From: Sternotherus odoratus
Lineage: Eukaryota > Chordata > Testudines > Kinosternidae
Direction: 5' to 3'
Assembly (NCBI GenBank): GCA_032164245.1
Contig: JAVMKO010000003.1
Location: 82,256,390 to 82,320,389, forward strand
DNA length: 64,000 nucleotides
The notes beneath the pieces were generated by a model that made no database searches, was not told where the DNA came from, and saw only the letters and a program-made list of their open reading frames with translations. Positions 33,767 through 44,981 of this stretch are shown here, in pieces. Numbering within the stretch: position 1 is the stretch's first letter; each line of letters opens with the position of its first letter. A program made the position numbers and the translations under genes.

Positions 33767-34708
33767 CAGTGAAACCTTGATTTAACGGACTAATTCGGGC
33801 GAGGGGGTGTCCGTTAAAGCCGAAAGTCCGTTATTTAATACTTTTTTAAAATCATTAAATAACAGGACTTTTGGCTTTAACGGACACCCCCTCACCCGAA
33901 TTAGTCCCTTATATAGAGGTTTTACTGATCATGGGCGGGAGCTGTCAAACCCCCCCCCCCCGCTGCGGGGAGCCCGGCGGGAGCTGTCAAACCCCCCCCC
34001 CCCGCTCCCGCCCGCCGGGCTGTCAGCCTGCCCGCCTGGCTCCCCGCAGCGGGGAGCCCGGCGGGAGCTGTCACCCCCCCCCCCGCCCGGCTCCCCTGCA
34101 GCGGGAAGCCAGGCGGGAGCTGTCAAACCCCCCCCCCCCCCGCTCCCGCCCGCCGGGCTGTCAGCTGTCAAACCCCCCCCCCGCCTGGCTCCCCGCTGCG
34201 GGGAGCCGGGCCGGGGGGGGTGACAACTCCCGCCGGGCTCCCCGCTGCGGGGAGCCGGGCGGGAGCTGTCAACTCCGCCGCCCGGCTCCCCGCAGCGGGG
34301 AGCCCGGCGGGAACTGTCAACCCCCCGCCTGGCTCCCCGCTGCGGGGAACCGGGCGGGGGGGGGGGTTTGACAGCTCCCGCTGGGCTCCCCGCTGCTGGG
34401 AGCCGGGCGGGAACTGTCAACCCCCCCGCCTGGCTCCCCGCAGCGGGGAGCCGGGCGGGGGGGGGGCGCGGGGGGGAGTTTGACAGCTCCCGCCCCGCTC
34501 TCCGCCCCGGGGAGCCGGGCGGGAGCTGTCAACCCGGCCGGCCGGCTCCCCTCTGCAGGGAGCCGGGCAGCCGGGTTGACAGCTCCCGCCCGGCTCCCCG
34601 GGGCGGGAGCCGCAAGTCCCCAATAACAGATTTCAGATGCATCGGGAAATTTTGTCCGTTGCATCCGAAGTCCGTTAAATCGGGGTCCGTTAAATCGAGG
34701 GTTTACTG
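33767..34708. mobile_element. pogo/Tigger-like element with palindromic GC array
   Basis: Same termini and TA flanks (33765-33766 and 34709-34710) as 28287-28670. The first 161 bp (33767-33927) form a complete fold-back: the left terminus, then its own inverted copy ending 'gaggttttactg'. The rest (33930-34615) is a GC-rich array in which 'ggctccccgcagcggggagc' hairpins and 'ggcgggagctgtcaa' recur about a dozen times with C/G runs. No transposase. Open frames of 115-166 residues here are repeat artefacts. Confidence 0.8.
33930..34615. repeat. array of GC-rich self-complementary units
   Basis: The unit of about 40-60 bp contains a perfect hairpin (ggctccccgc against gcggggagcc) plus 'gggagctgtcaa' and C runs of 7-14. 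It is likely to form hairpins and G-quadruplexes, and to be unstable. Confidence 0.8.
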
Positions 34709-34763
34709 TAATGAGGAGCAGAGGCTACACCTGCTACACTATCTCACTTTCAGGTGCTATCAT

Positions 34764-34896
34764 AGGTGCTGGAACTAGGGGTGCTGGGGATGCTGATGCA
34801 CCCCCTGGCTTGAATTGGTTTTCAGTATCTACAGGGTTTACAGTCTGGTCCAATGGCTCTCAGCACCCCCACTATAAAAATTGTTCCAGCACTCCT
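34764..34896. mobile_element. small MITE (aggtgctggaac family)
   Basis: 'aggtgctggaactaggggtg' at the left and the complement of 'aggagtgctggaacaat' at the right. A second copy, interrupted by an LTR, is at 49003-49612; both share 'aatggctctcagcacccc'. Non-coding. Confidence 0.6.
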
Positions 34897-37049
34897 GAGT
34901 GCCATACTGGAGCATCAACATCTATGGTCAGATTTGCTGTCAGAGTGACTCTGGGCAGAGAAGCCCTGAGGTATTATGACGAGCAACCAACTGGTGGGTT
35001 GTTATGGTTGAGTTGGACAGGAGCTGGAGTTTATTATTTTCATTTTTTTATTCAGTATTTTGTCTCATGTTATTTATTTTTTTGTGCTCCCTCCTTCCCT
35101 TTTTTGTTATTTTTGGATATTTCAGCTCTGTTTTCAGCTGAACTGTTGGTTTCCTTATCGAGTGCGTTTCTAGGATCCAGAGATAGGAGACTCTAGGCCT
35201 GGGTCTGGAGAGAGGGAGGACCTAATGCAGTGGGGCTTCAAGAGATGTATCAGAACTTGGGAAGGACTGAGGCAATGAGTAGGTGCTGGAGCTGCATGGA
35301 GAAGTGAATGAATTCACTTGGATGCAAGGGATGGGGGCAGCCTTGCTTTGTATTCTTTAACTAGTACCCTTTGTTTTCCGTGTTCTTGGAATTTCTCCAA
35401 AGCAGCTTCCATTGGCAGGTCTCATAGGGTGCTCCAACTGGATTTTACAGCTGCTGTAGCCTGTTTGGGAGGGCAGCAGTATAAAATGCCTTCCACCAGT
35501 ACCTTCAGTCATTTGCTACAGTACAGTAATGAAGCCTTTGGAATAGGGAGTTATTGCAGGAGAAGGAATTGCCCATTCAAGCTGCAACATTTATTTTCAG
35601 TAAATAACTTGCCTGTACCTTGTCATTTGTCAAACGGTGGGACACCATTATTGTGTATTAATGTCTAATTCCACTGACATTATTTCCCTAGGAAAGAGAG
35701 AGTGTTATTACTGCTCTGAGAAATTAAACTTAGAAGAATCTCACCAGCCCCCCCAAAATAGTTTTGGACCAAACAGGAGAAGAACTGATTATATAAGATT
35801 TTGTAAACATGCTATTGATCAGCATGGTGCTTATCATATCTTAACAAAGTTAGATTTTGTCAAAATGAAGCCTGACTACAGACAGTTCCCATGTACAAAA
35901 TTCACCCAGGTTCTGGAACCTGTTTACAGTATTTTTATTCACTGCACAGCTGAAAAATCAGTGGTTCTGTCTTTCAGTATAGATAGGACTTACTGTATTT
36001 TGGCAGTGTCCTCAAATTGGAGGATTATATCAAGGACATTGTTAAAATAGGGCCAAATCCCTCCTGGTTCATTCCATTCAACAGTGCAAGATGGAACTTT
36101 GTTTTAATTATATTGAGAGACAATGAGGTTTTAACTGGATCTACTGGCATAGTTTCAGAGAGCTGTGCTGGAAACCATGGGGTAGCTACTCACAGGGCAT
36201 GGAACTACAAATGCTGCAGTATATACAGTGTGAATGCTGGTTAAAACTGCAGCATTTTCAGCATTAGTGTGGACACCAGTGATACCTACATAAGGGATAC
36301 CCCATTGGTACAAGTATCAGTGGTTATCAATGACAGGGCCAAATTCCATTGATGAAAATCATGGCTTTCCTTGTCTAAACTCGGGGTTACATTAGTCAAG
36401 GTCCACCCTTCTGCTGTCTACAATACAGCCTGTCTACAATACGGCTCCACTAGTGCAAAAAACGTTTCTGAATTTTCATAGCACAGTGAAGCCCTTGTTC
36501 TGGTTATTCATTATAGAAACAACAAGCCGCCTATAATACTATTAAATGAAGAAACGAGGAGGCATCAATATGTCAAATAAAATCCAATCTGTATTTCTTC
36601 CTGATAAAATAAATAATTACTTTAATTCTGGAAACAGACCATAACCAGAACTCCAGATCCAAGTCCTTCCACCCTAACATTTTAGAGAGTTTGGATATGA
36701 GAGAGTTTGGATTAGGACCCAGATTCAGATCCAGATCTGAATTTTCCAGCGTGGGCCATTCACTAATCAATTTCCTATCACTGTAGGGGCCTTAGGCACT
36801 GGTGTACCTCAATCCCTCCTGTTCTTTGCCTATGGTGTGCAATAATTCAGTCTCTTGATAGTTGTAGTACTTTGATGTACTTCTGGTTGTAAGGATTGGT
36901 TTGGGGATGACTGGACTGTGTTTAGTGGCCTGGGAGGTACAGGAGGTCCGGGTGGTCCCTTTTGGCCTTAAACTCTATGACTATTACACTACATTGGGTT
37001 GGAAGTATCCAAACCCCTTTGAATATTGATGAAATTCAGATTCAGCTGT
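34897..37049. other. unannotated sequence
   Basis: Over 2 kb without a supported feature. A 137-residue frame at 35637-36050 (+) lacks motifs and is probably chance. Confidence 0.35.
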
Positions 37050-37930
37050 GAACCCATGTTCAGAATTTTAGTGATTTTAAGGCCATAAGGGATCATTATG
37101 TTAATCTAGTTTGACCTCTTGCATAACACTGACCTTGGACTTTCACCCAATCATTTTTGCCTCAATCCCATAATTTCTGGGTGAGATATAGCATATATTT
37201 TAAGAGATCTAATCTTCAGGTGATAGAGAATCCATTAAATACCTTAGTAAACTATTCCAATGGTTAATTACTCTTGCTATACTTTTTTTGCAACCTATTT
37301 CTAGTTTGAATTTCCTATCATTGCATCTTGTGATTAGAGTTATGCAAATAACTGTTTTTTTGCTTTGTTTCACAATCTGATCTGAAAAAGATATTGTTTC
37401 TGATTGATCCAAAATGAAAAAAAATTGTTACACTAAAAGACAAGAAACAAACAAACACCATTGTAGGATGAACAAAACATTTCATTCAAGCCAAAACAAA
37501 ATGTTGTGCTTTGTTTTTGAGGTTTTTTAACCTTTTCAAACAATAAAAATGAAGTAAATTTTGAAATGAAACATCATTTTAAATCCAGTCTTTTTTTCAA
37601 ACATAGCGTAGTGTCAACTGTTTTTCTTTTTGTTTTGTTTGTTTTTGACTGAAACTATTTGGCAAATTCTACATGAATTTGTGAAGTATTTTGGTCAACA
37701 CTATTTTTCATTTTTTGGCAAAAAAGTTTGGGCTGAAGAATTTCACACAGCTTTTTTCTTTTGCCTTTTTCTGCCACATCAAAGATCCCTCCTCGGTCAG
37801 AAACCTCATTCCCATATAGTACTTGTAGATAAATTAAATATACTGAGCTTGTTAAGTCTTTCACTGTAAGATACATTTTCCAGATATTGCATCATTCTTA
37901 TAACTCTTTTCTGAACCCTTTCTGATTATG
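37050..37930 (-). repeat. old CR1/LINE-like remnant, interrupted
   Basis: 'aaggccataagggatcatta' and 'ctagtttgacctcttgcata' at the left, and 'cttataactcttttctgaac' near 37898, fit antisense CR1-like 3' sequence as I remember it. An A/T-rich segment of about 450 bp between them (about 37370-37830) is unexplained. Boundaries are rough. Confidence 0.4.
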
Positions 37931-38696
37931 CAATAAAATCTAAATTACATGGTACAGGCTCACTTCTAGATCACCCGGGTCATTTTTATACCTGTGCTGA
38001 TTAACAGACAAAGATGAAGGTCTGACTTAGGGCCTGAACCAAGGCCCTTTGAAGTGAATGGGAGTTTGGCTATTAATTTCAGTGGGGGCAGGAGCAGGGC
38101 CTCAATATATGTGCATGAATGCAATTAAAACCAATGGTATGGCATCAGCACACATTTCCAGATGAATATAAAGGATGCCCCAAATCTGAAAGCAGTTTGG
38201 GTCTGGTCTACCTGCAAACTTGCACTGATTTAACTAAATTTGTTTCTTCAAACTAACTATGAACTAAATTGAATGTCACCCCTTTTGTTCCAAAATAATA
38301 GTGTCCACACATACCCTTACACCAAATTCTCTACAGCTGTTTAAATACATACCCATTGTAGCCCAACATTTAGGAAGTCAAAGACTTTTATGCAAGATGC
38401 TTTAACACAATTTAACACCCTTAACTTGATTTTCAGCCTGTAGGTTTTAGATTTTTAGATTGTCAGCCTGCTAAAAAGGAATTAGCCTGTAACAAATGTG
38501 TTATACTTTGTCTGGATTGGTGTTAAGTGGGGTTTTTAATCAAGTTAAAATAATTTGATTGAGATAACTAGATTGAAAAGAGCTCCTTTATCCTTAGTCT
38601 AGACAAAACCCAGAAAAAGTATATTAATTAGTGGTAGCAGAACTTTCGCAGGTTTTTAATCAATTTGATTTGCCATGTGTCCCAAAGTTTAGAACA
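37931..38696. other. unannotated sequence
   Basis: No recognisable gene or repeat apart from short phrases like 'gaatgggagtttggc' that recur in the window. Confidence 0.3.
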
Positions 38697-38704
38697 TGCT
38701 TAAC

Positions 38705-39099
38705 CAGGGCTGGCGACAGAAATTTGGGGGGCCCCTACTTTGATAGTTTGGGGGCCCCCCAGCCCAGCCGAGCCCCCCCCAGCCCAGCCGACAGCGGATG
38801 GGCCCCCCCCAGCCCAGCCCAGCCGGCGCTCCCCCCCCTCCCCCGGGCAGCGAGAGCTGCGTGAGCCGCCCTTTCTCCCCCCCCCCCCCTTCCCCCGGAC
38901 AGCGCTGCTGTCGCCGGGCCGGGCTCTCAGCTCCTGCTGGGGCCAGGCTCGCTTGTCCGGGGGAGAGCCGCGCCACCTCCCCGCCCCTTCCCAGCTCTCC
39001 AGGTCCGGCGACAACGGGTACAGCTGTGTACCGGGGCCCCCCTAAAGTCGGGGGGCCTGGTACAGCTCTAATCGTAGTACCCCCCTGTCGCCGGTCCTG
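38705..39099. mobile_element. hAT-type element with GC-rich core
   Basis: The ends 'cagggctggcgacag' and 'ctgtcgccggtcctg' are inverted repeats. The 8-bp duplication tgcttaac is perfect (38697-38704 and 39100-39107). The core is C- and GC-rich (repeated 'cagcccagcc'). Frames of 95-104 residues on both strands are compositional. Confidence 0.85.
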
Positions 39100-39321
39100 T
39101 GCTTAACTGAAATATATTTTGTCAAGGAATCAGCCTGGAAATCTCATAACAGGCTTTCTGGTAGTTTCTGGTTCTCCCTAGAACAGAAATACTATATGTA
39201 TATCATCCTTTTAGTATATTGTTCCAGTCCCAGCCACCAGAAGTAGATGCAGAAAAACAAAAACCCCACCCAATGTCAACTGAATTTTTTTGACGTTTAA
39301 AGATTCAAGTTTGGTTTAAGG

Positions 39322-39690
39322 CAAGGGTGGCCAACCTGTGGTTCCAGAGCTGCACAGGGCTCTTCAGAAGATGATATGTGGCTCCTGCTAGGAACCCGCT
39401 CTGGGGAAAAAATGGTGGGTGCTCAGCACCCATCGGCAGCCCTATCAGCCATGCCCTGATGCCTCTTTCCTGCTGGTGGCCCCTCCAATCAGTGCCTCAT
39501 CTTCCTACCGTAGTGCCTCTGGCCTGCCGCTATCAGCTGTTTTGCGGCACTGAGGAGGCTCTGAGGGAAGTGGGAGGAGTGAGAACACGGTACACATTCT
39601 CACCCCTCCCTCTCCCAGTGCCTTCTCCTCCCTGCCTGTACCTCCTGCCTGCCAGGATCAGGCTTCCAAGAGGAGTGGGAGAATAAGTAC
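39322..39690 (+). mobile_element. hAT-like element, left end only
   Basis: 'caagggtggccaacctgtgg' matches the left terminus of a hAT family (cagggatggccaacc type), followed by the typical 'gctcttcagaag' block and a GC-richer body ('tatcagctgttttgcggcac'). No matching right terminus was found, so the right boundary is approximate. Confidence 0.5.
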
Positions 39691-41885
39691 TTTTCCATTT
39701 AACATAATGGTAAGGCCATGTGTCTTCTTTGCCAGACGTGTATCTCTCAGTTCAAATCTTCAAACTTGCAGCATCTAGCCATGCACATATGGATCAAGAA
39801 TTCCCACAAGGGTCTGAACTCCACACTTTACAACTGAAAACTTTGAAAAGCAACAGATGTAGAAGTCCAGCATGAGTAGACATACCCAAGCTAGCTTTCC
39901 ACAGCAGCACAGAGGACAGGATGGACTGTTCAACTCCAGAGATCCGGGTGGGGGTTGTACATCCCTTACTGGCATGGCTTAATTGCTACTGTTATGTGAG
40001 CTAGCTAGATCAAAGCTACCTCAGATATGTCTACAGGTGCTGCAGTCACACCTTTGCTTGCACTGTAAACACACAGCGCACACAGACACAGCTTGTGGGA
40101 AAGTGGGGGCAAAGCTGATTTGAAGCCTAGTTTGTGCCTCGGGTATTCTGGGTTGGGTGGGGGCCAATGCAGCATCCAGCACAATTTGGAGTAGCCCCAA
40201 GTGTGCTCTAAGATTCTAAGATATAGCAGTCATGCTGGAGTTGCCTATGGACAGTTCTGAAAACTGGAACTGCTGAGAATCTCCATCTCCAGGCTCACTA
40301 CAGGGCTTTTCCTCCTGCCCCCAGCCCCACCCCAACAAGCCTCCTACACAATAGGTGGCCCTGCACAGTGCCTGAACTGGAGGAATACTGTCCCTGGCCC
40401 CTTGGAGCCCTGCAGTGGCATACAGGGACTGGAGTAGGCTGGTGGAGGGGTGGCAGGATGGGAATCCTTCCTATCATCTTTGCTGTAACACAGATACCTT
40501 TAAGACAGCAAAAGGAGCCGTGAAATGTATTGCCCACGTGTTTTATATTTCATACGGGCCTTTAGAGTCCTAAGGCAAACATATGCTTTATTGACCAATG
40601 AAAGAGACGACTGTTGGGGAGCAGATATGGGACTGAACTCAGGTGTCCTAATGTGACCTATCTCCAGTGACTAGGAATCTTTCACCTTCCCTGGCAGAGG
40701 TGACCTAGTGGCCACTTCCAGGTCCTAAAAACAGTAGAATATGGGCATCTTCCACTGATGGCCATTAAGTGACATGTATCCTCAGGTGGTAGAACGCAGC
40801 TCTCTTGGTGGATCAGCTATACGTGCTCTTCTCTTTTAAAAGCTTTACCCACCGGCAGTGCTATATTTTCTCAGTGTTTTAGTTCAGTGTTTAACAGGAT
40901 CGAGCCCATGCTTTTATAACAATGGAGTAAATTTTTATATGAGATAACAGGCCCAAACTATAGCAATTTACTTCTTCCACATCCTTTTTTCATTTCCATG
41001 GGTAAGGAGTCACATGACCAGAAAACACAAGGCAGATAAGGCCATAGTAGACAAGAGATTTGCTGTCTACATATGTTATATTTTTCACCATGCTTCCTGC
41101 AATTACTGGCAGCACAGCGAGGCACACTAAGGACATGATTCTGTTTTCCATTCAAGTTAATGGCAAAACTCCCATAGACTTCCGAGGGAGCAGGATTGTG
41201 CTCTAAGCCTTAGGAAAAAGAAAAATGAAATGTCACATTCTAGATGGGACTGGCAGTTTCATTCACAGAAGGATGTGAAAATCAATTGGGGTTTTAGCTG
41301 TTTGACCTCTGCTACAAATATCTACAGGGAAAGAAAGCACTTTAGCAAAACGACCCATTTTTCTGTCCAGGGTTGAGATTTCAGTTTCAGGTTTTGTTCA
41401 GACAAATACATTAAGCAAAACTTTATTTCTGCCATTACAATGTAGTTCTACATGGAATGCCAATAGATACATTAGTAGTGAGTCTGAATTGAAGTGACAT
41501 GAAACAGGCCAATGGTATTTGCACCCACATTTCAGAAGAGAAGGTGGAGGAGAAGTGATACTGACCCTATAGCTCTCTGTGTTCCAGGAATGAGTGTAGG
41601 GATTGGTCTTTGTTATTTAGAATGAGAAACAGAAACTAAAATAATCTTAGCAAATATTGCATACTTTGGGTGTGTTTACACTAGGGAAATGACCCATTGT
41701 CAACTATGGGTGTCTCCTGTCTCCCACAGGAGGCTGAAAATGGTTTGATCACTTGTGTCAATGAGACCAACCTAGTTATTTTACTTCCTACATAACGTGT
41801 GCTCATTCCATTGGTCACCAGAACTATGTATGTCTGTCTGGCCCAGTATCCTGTCCTCTGACAGTGCAGTGGCCAATGCCAGATG
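39691..41885. other. mostly unannotated; holds second copy of an unnamed repeat
   Basis: The block at about 40290-40450 shares 'tgcctgaactggaggaat' with 2620-2960. 'gtttacactagggaaatgac' near 41675 looks like a stray MITE terminus. Otherwise nothing recognisable. Confidence 0.35.
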
Positions 41886-41893
41886 CTTTAGAG

Positions 41894-42501
41894 CAGGGGT
41901 GTCCAAACTTTTTGGAAAGAGGGCCAGATTTGGTAAGGTGAAGATGTGTGAGGGCCGACCCCCTCCCCCCTTCCCCCCCCTCCCCCCCCCCGCTCCGGCC
42001 GCGCTCTTGCTCTTCTTCCCCCCCCCCAGCCGCGCCCTCCTTCCCTCCCCCCCCCGCTCCGGCCGCGCTCTCCTCCCCCCGCTCCGGCCGTGCTCTTGCT
42101 CCCCCCTCCCCCGGCTTGCCTTGCCTCACCTCGCCTCGCCTCGCCTCGCCTCCTGCCCCGGCCCTGGCTCCGCCTCCGCTCTTCTCCCTTGCCTCGCCTC
42201 GCCTCCTGCCCCGGCCCCGCCTCCGCTCTTCTCCCTCGCCTCGCCTCCTGCCCCGGCCCCGGCTCCGCCTCCGCTCTTCTCCCCCCCCCTGCTAGCCTCT
42301 TACTGACCCTGCCCCTATCCTCCGGCTGCGGCTCCGCGGACCACCCAAATTATCGCGCACTGGTTGGCGACCGCTGTTTTATACTGTGGTCAACAGTGCT
42401 GGCGGGCCGCATATTATTGATTTTATAACAGAGCCTGAGGGCCGGTGAAAATTTGAACACGGGCCTCAATTGGCCCCCGGGCCGGACTTTGGACATGCCT
42501 G
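41894..42501. mobile_element. hAT-type element with GC-rich tandem core
   Basis: 'caggggtgtccaaact' and the complement of 'caggcatgtccaaagtcc' are the termini. The 8-bp duplication ctttagag is perfect (41886-41893 and 42502-42509). The core has C runs and about three units of a roughly 50-bp repeat around 'ctccgcctccgctcttctcc'. No transposase; the 169-residue frame is compositional. Confidence 0.85.
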
Positions 42502-42599
42502 CTTTAGAGGGAATGAACAGAACAGAACTTATTGAGTGATCCAGCCCCTGTCATCCACTCCCAGCTTCCAGCAGTCAGAAGTTTAGGGATGCCTAGAGC

Positions 42600-44277
42600 A
42601 AGGAGTTGCATCCCTGATCATGTTGGCTAATAGCCATTGATGGACTTATCCTCCATGAATTTATCTAATTTTTTTTTAAGCCATTTAGAAGTTTGGCCTC
42701 CCCAAAGTTTCCTGGCAATTATGTTGACTGCATTGTGGGAAGTGTAGTAATCGCTTCTCGGCCTTCTGGCTAAGAAAGCATTATCTAAAATGTTATTTCC
42801 TTTTGTTTGTTTTAAACTTGCTGCCCATTAATTTCATTGGGTGACCCCTGGTTCTTGTGTTCTGTGAAGGGGTAGATAACATTTTCTTATTTTACTCCAC
42901 ACCATTCATGATTTTATAGACCTCTGTCATACCCCCCTTAGTGGTCTCATTTGCAAGCTGAATAGCCCCTAGTCATTTTAATCTCTCCTCGTATGGATGC
43001 TGTTCCATACCCTTAATAATTTTTATTGCCTTTCTCTACCTTTTCCAATTCTAATATATCTTTTTTGAGATGGAGTGACCAGAACTGCACATAATATTTA
43101 AGATGTCTGAGTACCATTAAATTATGTAGTGGCATTATGATATTTACACTCTTATTATCTATCCCTTTCCTAATGATTCCTAACTGCCACTATACATTGA
43201 GTAGATGTTTTCAGAGAACCATCCACAAAGATTCCAAGATCTTTTTCCTGAGAGATAACACCAAATTTAGCCCCTATCATTTTGTATGTATAGATGGGAT
43301 TATGTTTTCCATTGTGAATTACTTTGCATTTATCAACATGAATTTCATCAGCCATTTTGTTGCCCAGTCACCCAGTTTTGAGAGATCTTTTTGTAGCTCT
43401 TTGTAGTCTGCCTGGGACTTAACTATCTTGAGTAGTTTTATATCATCTGAAAAATTTGCCATCTCACTGTTTACCCCTTTTTCCAGATCATTTATGAATA
43501 TGCTGAATAGGATTGGTTCCAGTTCAGACAGCTCTATTTACCCCTCTCCATTCTTAAAACTGACCATTTATTCCTACCCTTTGTTTCCTATCTTTTAACC
43601 AGTTATTGAATCAGGAGAGGACCTCCCCTCTTATCTCATAACTGCATACTTTGCTTAAGAACCTTTGGTGATGGACTTTGTCAAATGCTTTTTGAAAGCC
43701 CAAATACATCATATTCACTGGATCACACTTAGCCACATGTTTGTTAACCCTCTCAAAGAATTCTAATTGACTAGTGAGCATGATTTCCTTTTACAAAAGC
43801 TGTGTTTACTCTTCCCCAACATATTGTATCCATCAATGTATCTGATAATTCCTTCAGAATATCATCTGGTCCTGGTGACTCATTACTGTTTAATTTATCA
43901 ATTTGTTCCCAAACCTCCTCTATTGACACCTCAATCTGGGACAGCTCCTCGGATCTGTCAGCTAAAAAGAATGGCTCAGGTTTGGGAATCTCCCTCACAG
44001 CCTCTGCAGTGAAAACGGATGGAAATAATTAATTTAGCTTCTCTGCAATGGCCCTGTCTTCTGTGCGTACTCCTTTAGCACCTCAATTGTCTAGTCAGGT
44101 GGCCTGATTATACTTTTACACTTGATTTGCTGCCAGAGTATATGTTCTTTTCTAATTTCCTCATTCCAGGATTTGACTTTCAATTTTTAAAGGATGACTT
44201 TTTGCCTCTAACTACTCCTTTGACTTGTTTGTTTAGTATGGTGGCATTTTTTGGGTTCTCTTCATATGTTTTAATTT
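42600..44277 (-). mobile_element. CR1 LINE, reverse-transcriptase half (antisense)
   Basis: On the minus strand, fragments read VSIEEVWEQIDKLNSNESPGPDD (43771-43998; N-terminal RT with the K-S-x-GPD motif) and VDKCKVIHNGKHNP with EKDLGIFVDGSLK (43170-43355; the palm/thumb region of CR1 ORF2). Stops and frameshifts separate them, and the RT catalytic block between is lost. The 3' part extends to about 42600. The element is split by the insertion at 44278-44968 and continues at 44982. It carries a U2-like insert near 42750. Confidence 0.8.
42750..42775 (+). pseudogene. U2 snRNA 5'-end fragment
   Basis: Twenty-five of 26 bases match the conserved U2 5' end (starting 'atcgcttctcggcct', then c instead of t, then 'tggctaaga'). 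The match stops after nt 26. The preceding 'agtgtagta' equals U2 nt 29-37 as I remember them, hinting at a rearranged copy. No snRNA promoter or Sm site, so it is not a gene. The insert lies in a conserved part of antisense CR1. Confidence 0.65.
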
Positions 44278-44968
44278 ACTTACTTACGTACTTATGCCAG
44301 TCACCCCAGTCGGGGTATGGGCCACCAACCACAGATCTCCAGAGTCCTCTATCCTGGGCCATTCTCTCTAGCTGGTTCCAGGTGTAGTCCATTTTTGTGG
44401 TGTCAGCCTGAAGGTTGCGTTGCCAGGTGTTTCTTGGACGGCCTCTTTTCCGCTTGCCTTGGGGGTTCCAGTGCAGTGCCTGTCTGGTGATGTTGGTTGG
44501 CTGTTTGCATAGTGTGTGTCCTATCCAGCCCCACCTTCTTCTGATTTCTTCCTCTGCTGGGAGTTGATGGGTCAACAGTCTTCTCTGTCCAGCTTGCGTC
44601 CATCTTGTCTCGCTAATGCCTAGTAGGGTCAGGTTGTTGCTCCTCATCTCTGCTGCAACCTGCGCCGTCTTTCCTGACGCGTACATGGTCCTCACGTTCC
44701 ATGTGCCGATGGTGATCGTCCTGTTGCAAGAAGGGTGATCGGCTTAGTGGCTTCCTCGCGGCTTTCACCACCCAGCGTCATGCGTCTTCGAGTTGAAGAC
44801 CCTTCTTTTTCCAGGATAAAAGTCTCTGTTATCTCTATTTCTGTTGTTGGTGTTTCTGTAGCAAGTTGATTTTTTTACGGGGTGGAGTTGCTAGCCCCAC
44901 GCCCAACCCTCCTCCTTTACCCTGACTTGGGACAGGCAGATGGCCCCATCGGACTTCTCTGGTGGAGT
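44278..44968 (-). mobile_element. internally deleted APE-type non-LTR retrotransposon (RTE/Proto2-like)
   Basis: It is inserted into the CR1: a perfect 13-bp duplication tatgttttaattt is found at 44265-44277 and 44969-44981. On the minus strand it begins 'actccacc' like the copy at 33047. A 139-residue frame (44276-44695) joins the endonuclease start (MRTMYASGKTAQVAAEMRS, LLGISETRWTQ) directly to the C-terminal tail (WGWIGHTLCKQPTNITRQAL, GKRKRGRPRNTWQRNL, WNQLERMAQDRGLWRS). RT is deleted, so it is non-autonomous. The tail is a short 'cataagtacgtaagtaagt' simple sequence. Confidence 0.85.
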
Positions 44969-44981
44969 TATGTTTTAATTT

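Noticed and set aside
33807..34778. Several frames of 115-166 residues
   Set aside because: Repeat artefacts of the GC-rich hairpin array in a Tigger-like element.
35637..36050. 137-residue open frame
   Set aside because: No domain, no splice context and no repeat protein similarity; probably chance.
42090..42428. Proline/serine-rich coding region
   Set aside because: C-rich tandem core of a hAT element with a perfect 8-bp duplication; both strands give open frames.
42750..42775. Functional U2 snRNA gene
   Set aside because: Only the first 26 nt are present, with no snRNA promoter, Sm site or downstream stems.
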